Assembly: GCA_034509925.1 (NCBI GenBank)
Contig: CM067532.1
Coordinates: 4,358,142-4,422,141, forward strand
Reading direction: 5' to 3'
DNA length: 64,000 nt
Source: Hirudinaria manillensis
Taxonomy: Eukaryota > Annelida > Clitellata > Hirudinida > Hirudinidae
Part shown: positions 1 through 16,340 of the stretch, piece by piece
Layout: each line of letters begins with the position of its first letter
Numbering within the stretch: the first letter of the stretch is position 1
Made by a program: the position numbers and the translations under genes
Notes under the pieces: generated by a model
Database searches by the model: none
The model's input: only the letters and a program-made list of their open reading frames with translations
What the model was told of the DNA's origin: nothing

Positions 1-111
1 TATTGCATACTTTATATTTCTTGATCTAGAAATTGTCTCGACACCTCTTATCATAACTTTTTATTATTCCTGTGACGTGCTCATCGTTTTCTCAATGAAA
101 TTTGTATGCAG

Positions 112-4231
<4,120 letters not shown>

Positions 4232-5478
4232 ACCACTTTTAATTCGATATTTTTTTAATTGACTCGGGGGCCATTTTTTAATTTCTTCGGTTTTCTGTGT
4301 TCATTGTAGCCACGTGTATCGGTACGATTTCTTGTTGGGGTTAGATCTCTGGGCTCGTTTGATTTAACTGTTTTTTTTTTACAACAGATTCCATTGTTGT
4401 GGAACATTCTGTTATTCCAGCTGAGACATTTCAACTTTAATGATTTGCATTGTTTGGAAGTTTCTAATTCTCATAATTTCTCGTCTTAATTATTGAAGTT
4501 TTTCTCAGTAAAGATTTGCTTATTCGGTTCTACTTATTTGCGTTTTGTATATTTTAAACCTTGGGAGTTTTTGACTGAAAAATAAAGAGCTGACAAACTT
4601 TTACTTGGTGCAAAGTTTAATAGCTGAGGATTAATTAAAGCTGCTTAGTGTTCGCCGGTGGACGGAGAGAGGGGATGCTGTCGAAGTATTCTTTAAGGCG
4701 TTATCAATACAGGAAAAGAAATCAGTGGGTTAATTTTGAATGGAAGTATCCTATACTGGATTCAAAATTAATTTAGACTTTTTTCTTTGAATCTTGAAGA
4801 TTTGTCGAGGAAGTGATTGACCAAATAGGACCTTTAAATAATTCTATGCGCCTATTGTTATTCTAGGTATATTGTGACAAAATAATTACAATCCCTTGAC
4901 CTTTTCGAGGTGTTGCAATTTAGTGAATGTTTTCACGTAAAACCACAAGGATGCAATAATTCTGACAGGATTTTGACAAAAAAATGCTATTTCACGAACT
5001 AATTCGATTTGGATAAAAATTGTGCTTACTTTAAATACAATCTAAGATGATGGGACATAGAACGCCTTGAAGCAGTGGCGGATCTTTAGCGAGGTGCCCA
5101 AAACTTGGAGATGCAGACAAATTTGACAGGGGTCCAGTCCCGGAAAAAATAATCACTTTCAGGTTTAAATACACCTCTCGTAATCACCAAGCATAAAAAA
5201 TTTGTCCTTTGTATATTAGTTGGAGGAGAGAGCATGGAACCATAGATTTGGCAACGCAATTCTCCACATCACTTTTACATACAGTGTATGTAGTCTTGGC
5301 ACATGATTTTAAAAGAGCGAGAAATCGTAAATTAAAACCGTCAAATTAAAATTCCATCCCTTGAGTGACATTTGAAAATGTGGTCGAAGATTGGTTTTTG
5401 CTGCTCTTGCACAAGAAGCGCAACTTAAAAGTAATTAATTTTCTGTCAACAAGGCTTAGTAAGTAATTGTCGATTCCT
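4232..5478. other. Intergenic stretch, no gene seen
   Basis: This holds the GFAT 3' untranslated region (AATAAA near 4580) and AT-rich spacer. At 5073 there is a CAGTGGCGGATC motif typical of hAT transposon ends, without a recognisable partner end. No open frame here looks coding. Confidence 0.6.
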
Positions 5479-5486
5479 TATAAAAG
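5479..5486 (+). promoter_or_regulatory. TATA box of the achatin-type gene
   Basis: TATAAAAG stands about 30 bases upstream of a likely start site near 5510. A short 5' untranslated exon would run to a donor at about 5559 (CGAACAG followed by GT), with an acceptor at 5688, seven bases before the coding start. Confidence 0.55.
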
Positions 5487-5695
5487 TTCGAAACATCGGT
5501 GTCGGTCGGCCAACGGTCAGAACAGGATCGCAGAAATCAGTCCAACCTATCATCGAACAGGTTTTTGCGCCTTTTTGAACTCATAAATTTTTGATTTATT
5601 TAACATAATTTATTCAACTGAAGTCGAGAAGAAATATTAAAAATCACAGACTTATTATTTCTCAAGTGGCCGATTGATTTTCATCCAGATCTGCA

Positions 5696-5971
5696 ATGGA
5701 TTCGCCACTTAAATACGTAATCCTTAGCTGGTGTCTGCTTCTTCTTCATTCATTCCAATCATCTCAAGGCTGGACTCAAGCAAGGGAATATGACTCTCTC
5801 TTCAAGCACCAACCTAAACAAACATCCAATCTGGAGGCTGGTCTGACCTCGGAGGAAACATACGAAATACTTTTTCCTCATTCTGGATACGTGAAGGAAG
5901 CAACTCCATTGGGTTACCTTTTGCAAGGAAAAAGAGGATTCGGTGACAAAAGAGGATTTGGTGATAAATAA
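5696..5971 (+). CDS. Achatin-type neuropeptide precursor (two GFGD units)
   Basis: The product is a 91-residue secreted precursor. Residues 1-25 form a signal peptide with a strong hydrophobic core (YVILSWCLLLLHSF) and a plausible cleavage after SSQG. A 50-residue spacer follows, and the protein ends in GKRGFGDKRGFGDK. KR dibasic sites bound two GFGD tetrapeptides; the second is followed by a single Lys and the stop codon, so it would need carboxypeptidase trimming. Achatins are known from molluscs and annelids as GFxD tetrapeptides in which the Phe can be converted to the D-form. That this precursor yields such a peptide is inferred from the repeat and cleavage sites. The whole coding region is in one exon, with a TATA box upstream and AATAAA at about 6023. 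Only two copies is few for the family, and an unrelated secreted peptide cannot be excluded. Confidence 0.72.
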   Translation: MDSPLKYVILSWCLLLLHSFQSSQGWTQAREYDSLFKHQPKQTSNLEAGLTSEETYEILFPHSGYVKEATPLGYLLQGKRGFGDKRGFGDK

Positions 5972-6092
5972 GTCTGCAACTTTCAATTCAGATCATGTTT
6001 CGTATAAAAATTGAGACTCGGTAATAAAATAATTTTCTGAAATAATTTTCATTATTTACGAATTCTCCACAATCGGAAAAGCAACAAAGAGT

Positions 6093-9000
6093 TTAGAAGC
6101 AACTGCAATTGTTGACGGTCATTCCTGGTATGCGACCATATACGATGTTCATTCTCTCGTCGTAATAAAGCATGGATATGGATGAGGTGGATTTTGGGGC
6201 GCAACACATGCCTTTGTATTTATCCTGGGTGACGTGGGTGTGTGGGTTTGGATCCCTCACGGGTACAGGGCAATCACCTGACGATAAAAATGTTAACTCG
6301 TTAATCACAGATGTTGGACAATTAAGTATATCATTCAATGAATGAACCTGAACAGTAATATGCGGAGTACGTCTTTGGAATGATAATCCAATTCCATCCA
6401 AATTCTTGAAAATTAACTTCCAGAGGATATCTGCAACAATCGAGCTCTGAGCTGTATTCCTCGCAGTTCTTTCCGAAGTCCACATTCCTCTTTTTCCGCC
6501 TGCTATTGGCTTCGATAATGTCCATATGAAGGTAGGATTTCTTCAATAGAAGTATAATACTTAATAAATTGAAACGAAAAGGCACTGAAATCGATGCTGA
6601 GCGCCTTACGTTGACCGCTTCTTCATCGTTTAACGGTCGAGTGAGAGCCAGCGAATGACCTGAATTGTCGATGCATAAAATTTCGAGGCCACGATTACTT
6701 TCGTTGTTTCGAATCCAATCCTGGACAACGGACGTTATATTGAAAAACATCCATTGACCGGTCTGTTCGTAAGTGATTTTGTTGCGAAATAACTGTTGTC
6801 CTGGATTCTGCGTGTAACCTCTGTAAACCAACACGTAGCTCTGCCAGTTCGGGTTCGGATCGCTGAGCTTGCGAATGTAGATGTAAAAGATGGCGCTGAC
6901 AACTTGGTTTGGGTATCGGAGTTCGTTTGAATTAAGATCAAAATAAACAGTCGTACTATCTGTAACAAATGGTGAACCTGAAAAAAATATGAAATTCTTT
7001 TCATTAATATTCTAATTTCATGAAATGAACGCTATGAACATTATGAGATCCATAACTGCCCACGAAAATTGAGGTCGTATCCTTCACCAATGTGAAACCA
7101 ATGCAACGTCGTTACGATTTAAAATTCTCGGATCTGAGGATCGGAGCAGAGTGGCATTAAAAAAAACACAGCAAACGTAGCATTAATGCCACATTGTTAA
7201 ATAAATCGATTGATTTCTCTCACAGTTCTACTGTATCAAAGAACCATGCTCTAGCTCTCCTGTAATCTTTAACATATGCTTTATATTCATGAAAAAAAGA
7301 TTCCCATCACCAGTTAGAAAATTCGCGCCATTTGCTCAGAAACTATCCTGGGGGCATGTCCCCAGCATTTTACACAGACGTAAATCTTTTTTTAATGAAG
7401 CTGTGTCTTTGTAATTTCTAAATGGAGATGTTAGGCACGTATGATGACCAGCTATTACCAAAGATCAGGATTTGACTCTCAATAACATATGCGATGCCCC
7501 TCACCTGCCTTTTCAAGTAACACTGCATTTTCAATGGATTCGTAAATATTTTTAATATTTACAATTAAATCTAATTGCGATTAAATGTAAATATTTTTAA
7601 GGTAGCACCTCAATTTGTTACAATTATTTGAGACTTCAGTTGAGTAATTTTAATGCATTTATGCCCACCTCGTCATTCACAAAGGAAAAGTGAGATTCCA
7701 GAGAATTTGAACTTACATCAGTCCATGGGGATGTATTTATAAATAAAATACGTTAAGAGTCTCTGGTTTCTTGCCTTTCGGAGGCGGTTTTGGCGAGGTA
7801 TTGAGCAAAGATTCATGTGCGGTTGCGTGTATTAATTTCAGAGACTTAAATTTGAGTTACTTTCGGCAATAAAGAGTTTCTGTTTTCAATTCAACTGATT
7901 GCTGTTTCTACATTAGGAATACAAAACAAAGACTTCCACGCAACGACTTTCAATAATCTGATGTTTACTATAAAAGCAAACAATCAGAGCAGAGGTTAAC
8001 CTGTACCACGAGAACGTGATGTGGTTTTTTATGGGGAACCTCACGATAACAAATACGTGAATATTTGTACCGATACAACCTCACATCCGACACTTTAGGA
8101 GAAATGCACTCGTGCTCGGAGAATTGAGGAGCCGAGCGAAACTTATACGAAGAATAAAAATTACAATTATGTAATGATGACGACGACGATGATGATGGTA
8201 ATGGCGGCGGTAATGGACAATTTACAAGACATTGAAAATGATTTCAAGTACAAAAGTTACAAAAAGGCATGACTATTTGTTGTGGATAACGTTAATGAGA
8301 TAACATTAAACACTATTCGTACACCATGTCATGAAAAAGGTTTGCAATTCTTGAGAATGACTGACGAGGTAGAAATGAATTTATAAGCGATGACGGTGGT
8401 GACGCAGTAACCATTCAAAACCAAAACCACATCGAAAGACCTTGTACCTCAGGTCATTAATCACATACAAACAACGAAGGAAAGGAATATTTACCACTGG
8501 CAATTAATATTTGAATTTTAACTCCGGTTTAAAGATGGAGACAAAGAATAAACAAGGAATAGAAGAAATTCAGTCTAAATTCAGCTCTCGTTTAAAAAAA
8601 TTATTGGAATTTAATATTGTAATGGAAACACAACCGGCAAGCTTTTGGAATATTTTTAAGCGCGACTTATTTTTTTTTTGTTTGCGGGGAGATTTAATAA
8701 ATTTTTTTAAATACAAAAATTAAATTCAACAGAAAGAAAATAATAATTAAAGGCTCACGAGGTTCAAACACGTGCACGTCTTTCGTCTTATTTCACATTA
8801 TTTCACTTCTTTTTCCACGTGCTGCGTAGAAGTATTCCAACATTCCATGAGAGATTCGAATTAAAAAGTAACGAATCTCCGGAAAACCAAAAAACATCAT
8901 CAATTGGTATTCGTGGCCTGCAACTAATTTTGGAGATGCACGCATCCTCACCCATTCATCCACCCACCCACCCATCCATGCACCCCTGGTTAATAGCTCT

Positions 9001-9527
9001 CCCAATCTCATTCCCAGAGACAAATTTCTGACTTGGAAAGACCTTTTTTTGAGAGGTCCAAGTCGGCATTAATAACAAAAAAAATCTAAGAATGAAAAAG
9101 TTCCACAACTTAAGATGCAATCGCAAGAAATACGAATTGCAGAGCAAAGAATTTCTTTAAAAAAATAATCAAGGATAACTCAAGCAAACCTACTCTGACT
9201 GACTCGGAAAATGGTCATAGTAGTCGCGAGTTCGTTTTCGTTCTGGTCTGTAGCATGTTGAGACTCCATCTGGACCCTATCTATGATCGTCTGAAGATGG
9301 GGCAGGTTTGGCATTCGGAGGCCAGTGACATTTGGCGGTGAAGTCATCCGAAGTTTGCGTAGAATTTCGTTCTTTATGCTCTCCAATCTGTGGCTGCGTT
9401 TGAGAGTTCGAGAACCACAAACATGACACGAATTGTTGCCGGAAGAGGATGGATTCGAAGACCTCCTCCAAGTCGCAGAGGTGACGGTGACGATGGCGAC
9501 GAATACGATGACATGGGGTGTATACAT
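6093..9527 (-). CDS. GDF8/GDF11-type (myostatin-like) TGF-beta ligand
   Basis: This is a secreted dimeric growth factor that would signal through activin-type receptors and Smad2/3. Four exons, read leftward, are 9527-9194, 6977-6610, 6540-6348 and 6277-6093. They close the frame exactly at 359 residues (human myostatin has 375). The first exon carries a signal peptide (MYTPHVIVFVAIV) and the family propeptide helix SIKNEILRKLRM. The furin site RRKKR precedes the mature domain, which begins NVDFGKNCEE and contains CCRYPLEVNF, GWNWIIIPKTY, YYCSG and PHTH. It ends NNCSCF, where most relatives end in CGCS. All nine cysteines expected for GDF8/11 are present, so a full cystine knot and the inter-chain bond are expected. 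It is tail-to-tail with the achatin-type gene, with about 120 bases between the two stop codons. Confidence 0.93.
6978..9193 (-). other. Large first intron of the GDF8/11-type gene
   Basis: This 2.2-kb intron has no recognisable coding sequence on either strand. It contains short trinucleotide runs (GATGATGAC around 8180) and a CCACCCAT run near 8960. The donor reads CAGA followed by GTAGGT and the acceptor is TTTTTTCAG. Confidence 0.6.
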
Positions 9528-11675
9528 CGGGCTGCCAACTCGATAACGATTCTCGATAAACTATATGAAATCCTCATTCAGAAGTTGCGTCGAATTCTTC
9601 CTTGTTGTGCTTTTTATGCCCCATTTATTGAGCGCTGGAATTTGAACCTCGTGCGCAAAGCGTGGCCTAAAAACGATGTTTCTCACCAAACATCGGAATT
9701 ATGCACAAAAAATAATTAAACAGAACATTTGGCAGCCTGTAAAATGTGCATTCACCTCGAGCGTACTTAGTAAAGCGTCTCTTTTTGCATCCATCCATCC
9801 AGGGTCTGTTAAGAAATGTTTAAAAATAAAAAGACTGGATGCGTAAATGCCTAAACACGTAAATCTTAGGTCGTACGAGAACGCCTTCGGCTGTGAGTTG
9901 ATGGTCCAGAATGTTTTGGAAACGCGGAATTAATTGGAATTTATGAGAAGTTGTTGGTTTCACTTTTAAAAACTTACTTTTCAACCATTTTCGATGTGAT
10001 TTAACCACGTGTGAAGTGGTAAACTATATGCTAAACAAACAATTTGTTTAAATAAAATCTAACCCTTGCATCTATTACCGGTTATTAAGTCAAATATTAT
10101 GAAAGCAAAATCTTCGTCTGACATTCAATAACTTATCGATTGTTTCTTAGAGGCCATTCTTAGAAAGATTAGCATCAGAATATCATCGCATTAATCGAGT
10201 GAATGAATGGGACTCAAGCTAAACAAAGAATTTCATTGATCGACGAAGATGCCTTTGTTTTAAAGAAAATGAAAGCGGTTGGAGCGATGATGATGATGAT
10301 AATGAAGGTTGAAAATCAATGACTCACGCCATCGTAAATCTTATGAAGACCGTGGTGCAGAGAAAATTCTGAATTTCGCACTCAGCGATTCAAGACTTGG
10401 TCAATGACAAAAATACAGAGTGAGACCGATTTAATTGATAGGTGGAATATCCTTAAATATTCCTTATATATTACTTCAGTATACCAATACATTATTTAAA
10501 TCACAGAATGTTTTCAATAGGAACATTTTCTAATATTTTGTGATTTTTTTGCATTATTGTTTTATGCTGCACTTTATAAGCCTCAAACTGCCAAAATCAG
10601 AAATTAATTTAAATATAAAACGGTTATCTTTTACAACTTCTCAAGAAATAACGAGGGCACAGTTTAACCATTCCCATTCGCATCGGCATTATTATAAATT
10701 AGTCGTGACAAATATTAGAAAATGGGGTAATTTTAGATACCTAAAAAATCTCTATTGATGTCACATCCTGGAGGACGAAAAACAAAACTTGTGCAACGTA
10801 TAAGTAGACATGATGTTTAAAATATATGTGATTTGAAAAAATATATTTGATATTAAAAATATCAATAGATTCATTAAATGCATCGGATAATGTGGGGTAC
10901 CCAGAATTTAATAAAATCAAACCTTATTCATGAAAAAGTGATACCCAAATCTAACATGTATAGAGAAAAGTCTGGCAATATGGGATACCTTAAATAATTT
11001 AATAAGGGCAAACGTTACGAAAAACATTAATTATGTTTTTATTATTATTTTAAATTACATTAATGGAATCGTTAATTAGCGATTTAAGAATTTTGAAGCA
11101 CACTTGTACTCCCTTGGACATCCAAAAGTTAAACTTTGTAGGAACCGTGGTTCCTGCAGGTTGGTCCTTGGCCTCTGCAGCGCACACGCCCGGCAGACGG
11201 CTTTTGTTTCTTCGGTTGCCGGTCGTGTATGTGTCATTACTGTTCTAAAGTTTAGTTTAAATAAACCCCCAAATGTCGTCTCCCTTTTGTTGTCGCCACA
11301 CTTGGATGCATAAATTTTAATCAAAAATGTTAAAATCTTAAGATGAATAACAGGGGCTCGAAAAGGAAACTTGTACCCTTATCTTGAAAGCTTGTAATTG
11401 ATTTATTGGAACAACAAAGTATTGGTGATTTGAATATAGTTTGTTTTAGTATTTTAACACTTTGGAATATAAATCCATATTTTTACGAAAGGCTCATCAA
11501 ACGTTTATTTAAAAAAAAATTCTAAACCACTTTCATTTAAAAGTTATCCTCATGCGAAAAAATAATGAACAATTGAAGGTGTACAAAAGTGAAGTCTACC
11601 TTAATTCAACAAGTGGGCGATAATTAGTTTTGTTGGTGATCCCCGAAACTTGTTTTCTGCTGGCAATACAATAGA
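9528..11675. other. Intergenic stretch, no gene seen
   Basis: AT-rich spacer between the divergent GDF8/11-type and PGLS genes. At about 11112 it carries a copy of the motif CCTTGGACATCCAA that recurs at about 17734. Short open frames here show no conserved features. Confidence 0.5.
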
Positions 11676-13318
11676 ATGGTTACCGAAGTAAAAGTCTATG
11701 AGACAGAGAAGGACGTTGGTGGTCATATGGTTGCTTTAATTTTGGCTATTGCTGCCGATGCCATAAAAAACAAGGGTTCTTTCTCACTAGGCTTATCTGG
11801 TGCGTTGATGCAATGTATATTATTATAATGTTCTTAAGACCTTTATCACAATGGCGAATCGATTAACATGCATGGCATTTTAAACACATCTTTCAACTTG
11901 GGCAACAAATACAAAGTATTGGTTAATGTTATCAGGTGGTAGTGCAGCAAAATTGTTTTGTGAGCACGTATCGAAGCATACAAGCGATTGGGCCAAGTGG
12001 AACATATTATTTTGTGATGAAAGATTTGTTGAACACAATGATCCAGAGAGTACTTATGGGTATTTCAAAAAACACTTTTTTGACAAAGTCCCCATAAATG
12101 AAGATCAAATAATCAAAATAAATTTCTCTCATTCGAGTGGTAAGTCACATCACTTCATTTTATTTGTGTTAGTTTTAATTGTTGATTTGTTTATTTTCAA
12201 GTTGAAGATGCTGCCAAAGACTATGAAATGAACATGAAAGCTATGTTTGGAAATGGGGATCATTTGCCAGAAATAGATGTACTTTTGCTGGGCTTTGGGC
12301 CTGATGGTCACACCTGTTCACTGTTTCCAAATCATAAATTGCTTGAAGTTTGTTGATTTTATTCATTAGAGAACATTTTTGAGGATTGTTTGTTTTGTTT
12401 ATTTATTATATTTAACATTAGCAGACCATGTACTTCATGTAAACAAATCGTAATTTTAAAAATAAATTTTAGGAGACAAGGTGGGTTGGATCTTTATCGG
12501 ATTCTCCAAAGCCACCTTCTTCAAGAATAACATTGACATACCCCGTCATAAATAATGCTGCACACGTTATATTTGTTGGTTGTGGACAGTCAAAGTCGGA
12601 AGTTGTGAAGGTTTGTCTGTGATAGTTTTAATTAAATTAATTTATTTATTTAATTAAATTTTTCATTTGGAGACTATTAATTTGTAATTAACTCTTCTCA
12701 TTCTGAAAGTGATTAGTTTTTTGATTATTGAAGTTCTTGGTCATTGAATTGCTAAGAACAACCAACATTTCCTTAGTTTGCAGGGACTTAACAGCAATGT
12801 ATTTTCAATTGTATGATGATTTGTCTGAGCATTTTCTGACATTCTTTGACTGAAATTTTGGAGATTCTTTACACTTTTATTTCTTAATACAGGGTTTTGC
12901 TAACAATTTGAAAAATATTTACGAAATAAGATTTTCTTTTTTTTTAATTATTACATATATTTCAAAGTAGATTTAAAAGTAATAATTGAAATTTTAAAAT
13001 TGACTAAGATATAAATAATGTGTGTTAATTTAAATTCTGTTATTCAAGGAAGATTAAGGCTTTAACAGAAAATAATTTGTTAAGCTTTTCGTGTTGCACA
13101 TTTATTGATAATTTATTTTGTGTTTTTTAAGGTAAAATTAATCATATCATATTGATGTTTTAATAAGGAATTTTAAATTTCAGAAAATAATGGAAGGCCC
13201 TTCTAAGGATGTACCAGCATCTCTTGTGAGACCAAAAACAGGTTCATTGCATTGGCTTCTTGACAAACCAGCCGGGAATGAAATTGAAAATCAGTTGAAG
13301 CATTCTCAAGAGTTATGA
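11676..13318 (+). CDS. PGLS: 6-phosphogluconolactonase
   Basis: This cytosolic enzyme hydrolyses 6-phosphogluconolactone in the oxidative pentose phosphate pathway. Five exons (11676-11799, 11936-12139, 12202-12347, 12473-12610, 13184-13318) close the frame at 248 residues, close to the human 258. Recognisable blocks are the phosphate-binding SLGLSGGSAAK, WNILFCDERFV, ESTYGYFKKHF and the active-site stretch LLGFGPDGHTCSLFPNH with its catalytic His. The start is the ATG opening MVTEVKVYE; no signal peptide is seen. The family is secure. An AATAAA lies at 14023, but the stop is 700 bases upstream, so the true polyadenylation site may be nearer. Confidence 0.95.
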
Positions 13319-14534
13319 AGAAGAATTAATAACATGCACTGCATCAATATAATATGGTCTTTAGGTATTTCACATATCCTTGAAAGCCATCTGATTCAAA
13401 TCTTCTGGTTCTATAGTTTGTGAAATTACATGTATTGCATGTAATGTATTGATAATTTGTAGGATTTATAATCAATTTATGGTTTTAAATGGTGCTCATT
13501 ATGCTGACTTTGGTCAACTTAAAGTAAAATAAGTCTGATTATTGATTAAAGTTACTCCATGTGGAGTTAATAAATTAGCCATTTTGGAGTTTTCAGTTTT
13601 AAGGATTATGGTTGGGCCTTAAATTAAGGTTGTGAAACTGCCTGTCGAATGGAGTTTGGTTACTGTTTGGAGATATTTAAATTCCTCTCATTTGAAGTTT
13701 CACCAAAGGTTTCATGATACGTGAATAATTAGTTGAATAGTGAAATTATTCATTGCTACAATCGAAGTAAGTTTTATGTCCCTTTAATGGGTATTTGAAG
13801 TTGATACTTGTTCATATGTGCTGCTATAATTGTGCAAATGATTTGGTAGTGTTTGAGTTGGATTGGTTTGGCGTTCCAGCATGCTATATTTCTTCATTTG
13901 GCTACATAATTGAAACTCATTACATTTATAAAGTCGTTGGAGGCGGCAGATGCGGTTTGATCTCCCCAAAGGAGTCGTCCTTCCAGCAGTAGCGAGAGCA
14001 TTCCATATTTTTGTGATTATTCAATAAAAATTAGCAATCGAGAGATTTTGTTACGTCGTTTGCATTACTGTAATTAAATTTCATTGATTTATTTGAAAGG
14101 TTGCCCATAACGTCATGAAAAAATTCACATATAATTGCTAACTTATTAACTTAAATTTTGTTAATATTGAAGATCGGGACTGTACATTAGAATTCTGAGT
14201 TAAGAGGCTTTAGAAAGCAACAATAATCAAAATTAGGTTTAATGTTAAGTATGCTTAATGCTTATGCTTTCTTAGTTACAACAAAATATTGTTATATAAT
14301 TATAAATTAATTTATTAAGCACCAAAAACTTTGACACAATAACCAACCCTAAAGTTGCAGCTCGTAACTAGGGGACAGGGTAATGTTAGGATTGGAATTG
14401 CATCTACACTCCTGAGTATCTTAGTTTGACCACTTCAGACCTAAAACTTAGGATATCATGTGTCCGGTATCAGGTATTCACCGTCTTTCTGAAATCTTAC
14501 TGCTTTTGTCATTCTTTTTATTGTTATTGCTCAG
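13319..14534. other. PGLS 3' region and intergenic spacer
   Basis: AT-rich, with an AATAAA at 14023. Short open frames around 13790 on both strands lack conservation or splice support. No gene is called. Confidence 0.5.
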
Positions 14535-14741
14535 CCAGAAATTCAGATACCACGAGATTTATTTGCTGTAATAAATGAATATGGTAATGACTTCATAAAT
14601 TTTCGTATTCTATCTTCGGAAGGAATTTATCTACGGAGCACATGGGTGGACAAGGATTCCTGCAGAGATGAAAAGGTTTCCTCATCCACGATTCCACCTA
14701 CAACGATGAACGCTATCCTTAGTCTTAGAATTTTATCTCAA
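14535..14741 (+). CDS. Orphan candidate exon of unknown gene
   Basis: A 69-codon frame without stops is bounded by a strong acceptor (long T-rich tract ending TTGCTCAG) and a donor (TCTCAA followed by GTAATT). The translation begins PEIQIPRDLFAVINEYGNDF and includes two Cys. I do not recognise a family, and no partner exons were found within several kilobases, so it may be an isolated exon of an unknown gene, a relic, or chance. Confidence 0.3.
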
Positions 14742-15859
14742 GTAATTTCTATTTTCATAACGTAATTAGAAATACATGTATTTCTGTGATGTAGATTATT
14801 TGCTAAATTAAACTTCTTTTGTGAAAGAAATTAGGCGGTAACAACAGAAGGTTAATAAAGTATTTTATGTTAATGTTCTAAATTTTAATGCGGCCTTCGG
14901 TTCTCTGATGTCTGGGATCTCCTTATTGTTACGACTCCAAAAATATCGAGATCTAAACGGTTTATTAAAATCAATGCAACACGACACAGTATGAACGAAA
15001 ACACAAGCGACTCACAACCGGAAACACGGACGCGTCTGCTCGTCGAGGTACACAACCAAAAATACATACAATCCTACAACACTTATCTAATAAACTTATA
15101 AAACAGATTGAGGGTCAGTCTGATATCGGAAGATTACGCTTCTTTCATCATTTTATTTTGTCCTTTCTGCGCTGGGAACAGTCATTAGCGATATAAAATT
15201 GCGCGTAAATGAACTTTTACGTACAAATTTAAAATTTAAACTAAAAACAATTAAACTTATTTAAGCCTAATAACTTAAAAAATAAAGTTTTCCTATTTCA
15301 GTTGCAAGTTTAGCTAATTACGATTCATTTCAATTTCATCTTGGCGATTTCTCAGAAGCATCATTTCAGATTGAAAAGCTTTCGTCTAGTTTGTTAACTT
15401 ATTCTAATATTCCATTTTCTTGCTTTTCTTCAAAAATTCATTCTACCTTCGACAAAGACCCACATGCCCCTCACATCCAGACCATTTTCCTTGATTAGTA
15501 CTGAAATGCTCTACTTCATTTTGGCACAATGAACTTGGAAAGTATTACTTGACAGTTGTTGCAAAGCACGGTTGTTATCTCCTCTCCAGGATCCCACGAG
15601 GTCTTCTGTGAAGCAGATGAATCGAGTGTAGTCGAACTTTTTGGGGGGATGTTTATCTGATTATAATGTCCGATATTTACTGGATGAACCCCCTCTAATT
15701 GGATGATGACAGCATTTTCCAGATGCTGCTCCTTAAAAGAAAGTTTGTATTGAGCTGAATAGCGACTCTTTATATCGAATATTATTTTCGCAATGTGATT
15801 ATGTCCAGGTAGTCCATTAAAAGTTAATATTTATTAATATTGCTATTTGCTTATTGTTG
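14742..15859. other. Intergenic stretch with possible repeat DNA
   Basis: The part at about 14885-15125 is more GC-rich than its surroundings and looks inserted, but I find no terminal repeats or protein similarity. The rest is AT-rich spacer. Confidence 0.4.
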
Positions 15860-16340
15860 CAGTCAAATCTCGCTACTATCCCACCCTCGCTATTATGCAA
15901 CTTTTGCTCAGCCCCAACAAAATTCAATACAAAATAAATTTACTATGCCACTCCAACTCTCGCTAGTGTGCCACCAGGGTCCTGACAATGTTTATCTAAT
16001 ACATGAGGTTAAGTACATATTTCCAGTCGGGGAAGTAATTAAGAGACATTACCTTGTATTTTTAAGATTTGATCAGGTTAATACTTTTCCAGAACTTGTT
16101 GGTGAGGGATGATTAAGGAAAGTGATGGAACATTCCATGGAATTTGATCGGTGGAATGGACAAAGTTGACTGGGAGTGGATATAGGAATGAAAATGAATG
16201 TCAAGATTTTATGTGAGAATTGCAAGTTGGAGTGAAGATTAGCAAATGTCAGCTCAGAAACGCAAGCGAATGGTTGGCTGGACAATTTCAAGAAGCGCCA
16301 CGACATCACGTTCAAGACAGTGCAGGGTGAAGCTGATTAA
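15860..16340 (+). mobile_element. Degenerate Tigger/pogo-type DNA transposon remnant
   Basis: The left end CAGTCAAATCTCGCTACTAT matches the terminal repeat style of Tigger/pogo elements, and CTCGCTA recurs nearby in degenerate copies. At 16266-16340 a frame reads ANGWLDNFKKRHDITFKT, characteristic of the CENP-B-type DNA-binding domain of Tigger transposases, and stops soon after. Upstream codons in that frame contain stops. The right terminal repeat was not identified, so the copy is truncated or decayed. Confidence 0.6.

Noticed and set aside
11076..11324. Overlapping open frames on both strands near 11.1-11.3 kb
   Set aside because: Both strands are open because the stretch is GC-richer than its flanks; no conserved motif or splice context supports a gene.
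14885..15125. LTR or other transposon remnant
   Set aside because: Base composition differs from the flanks, but no terminal repeats, primer site or protein similarity was found.
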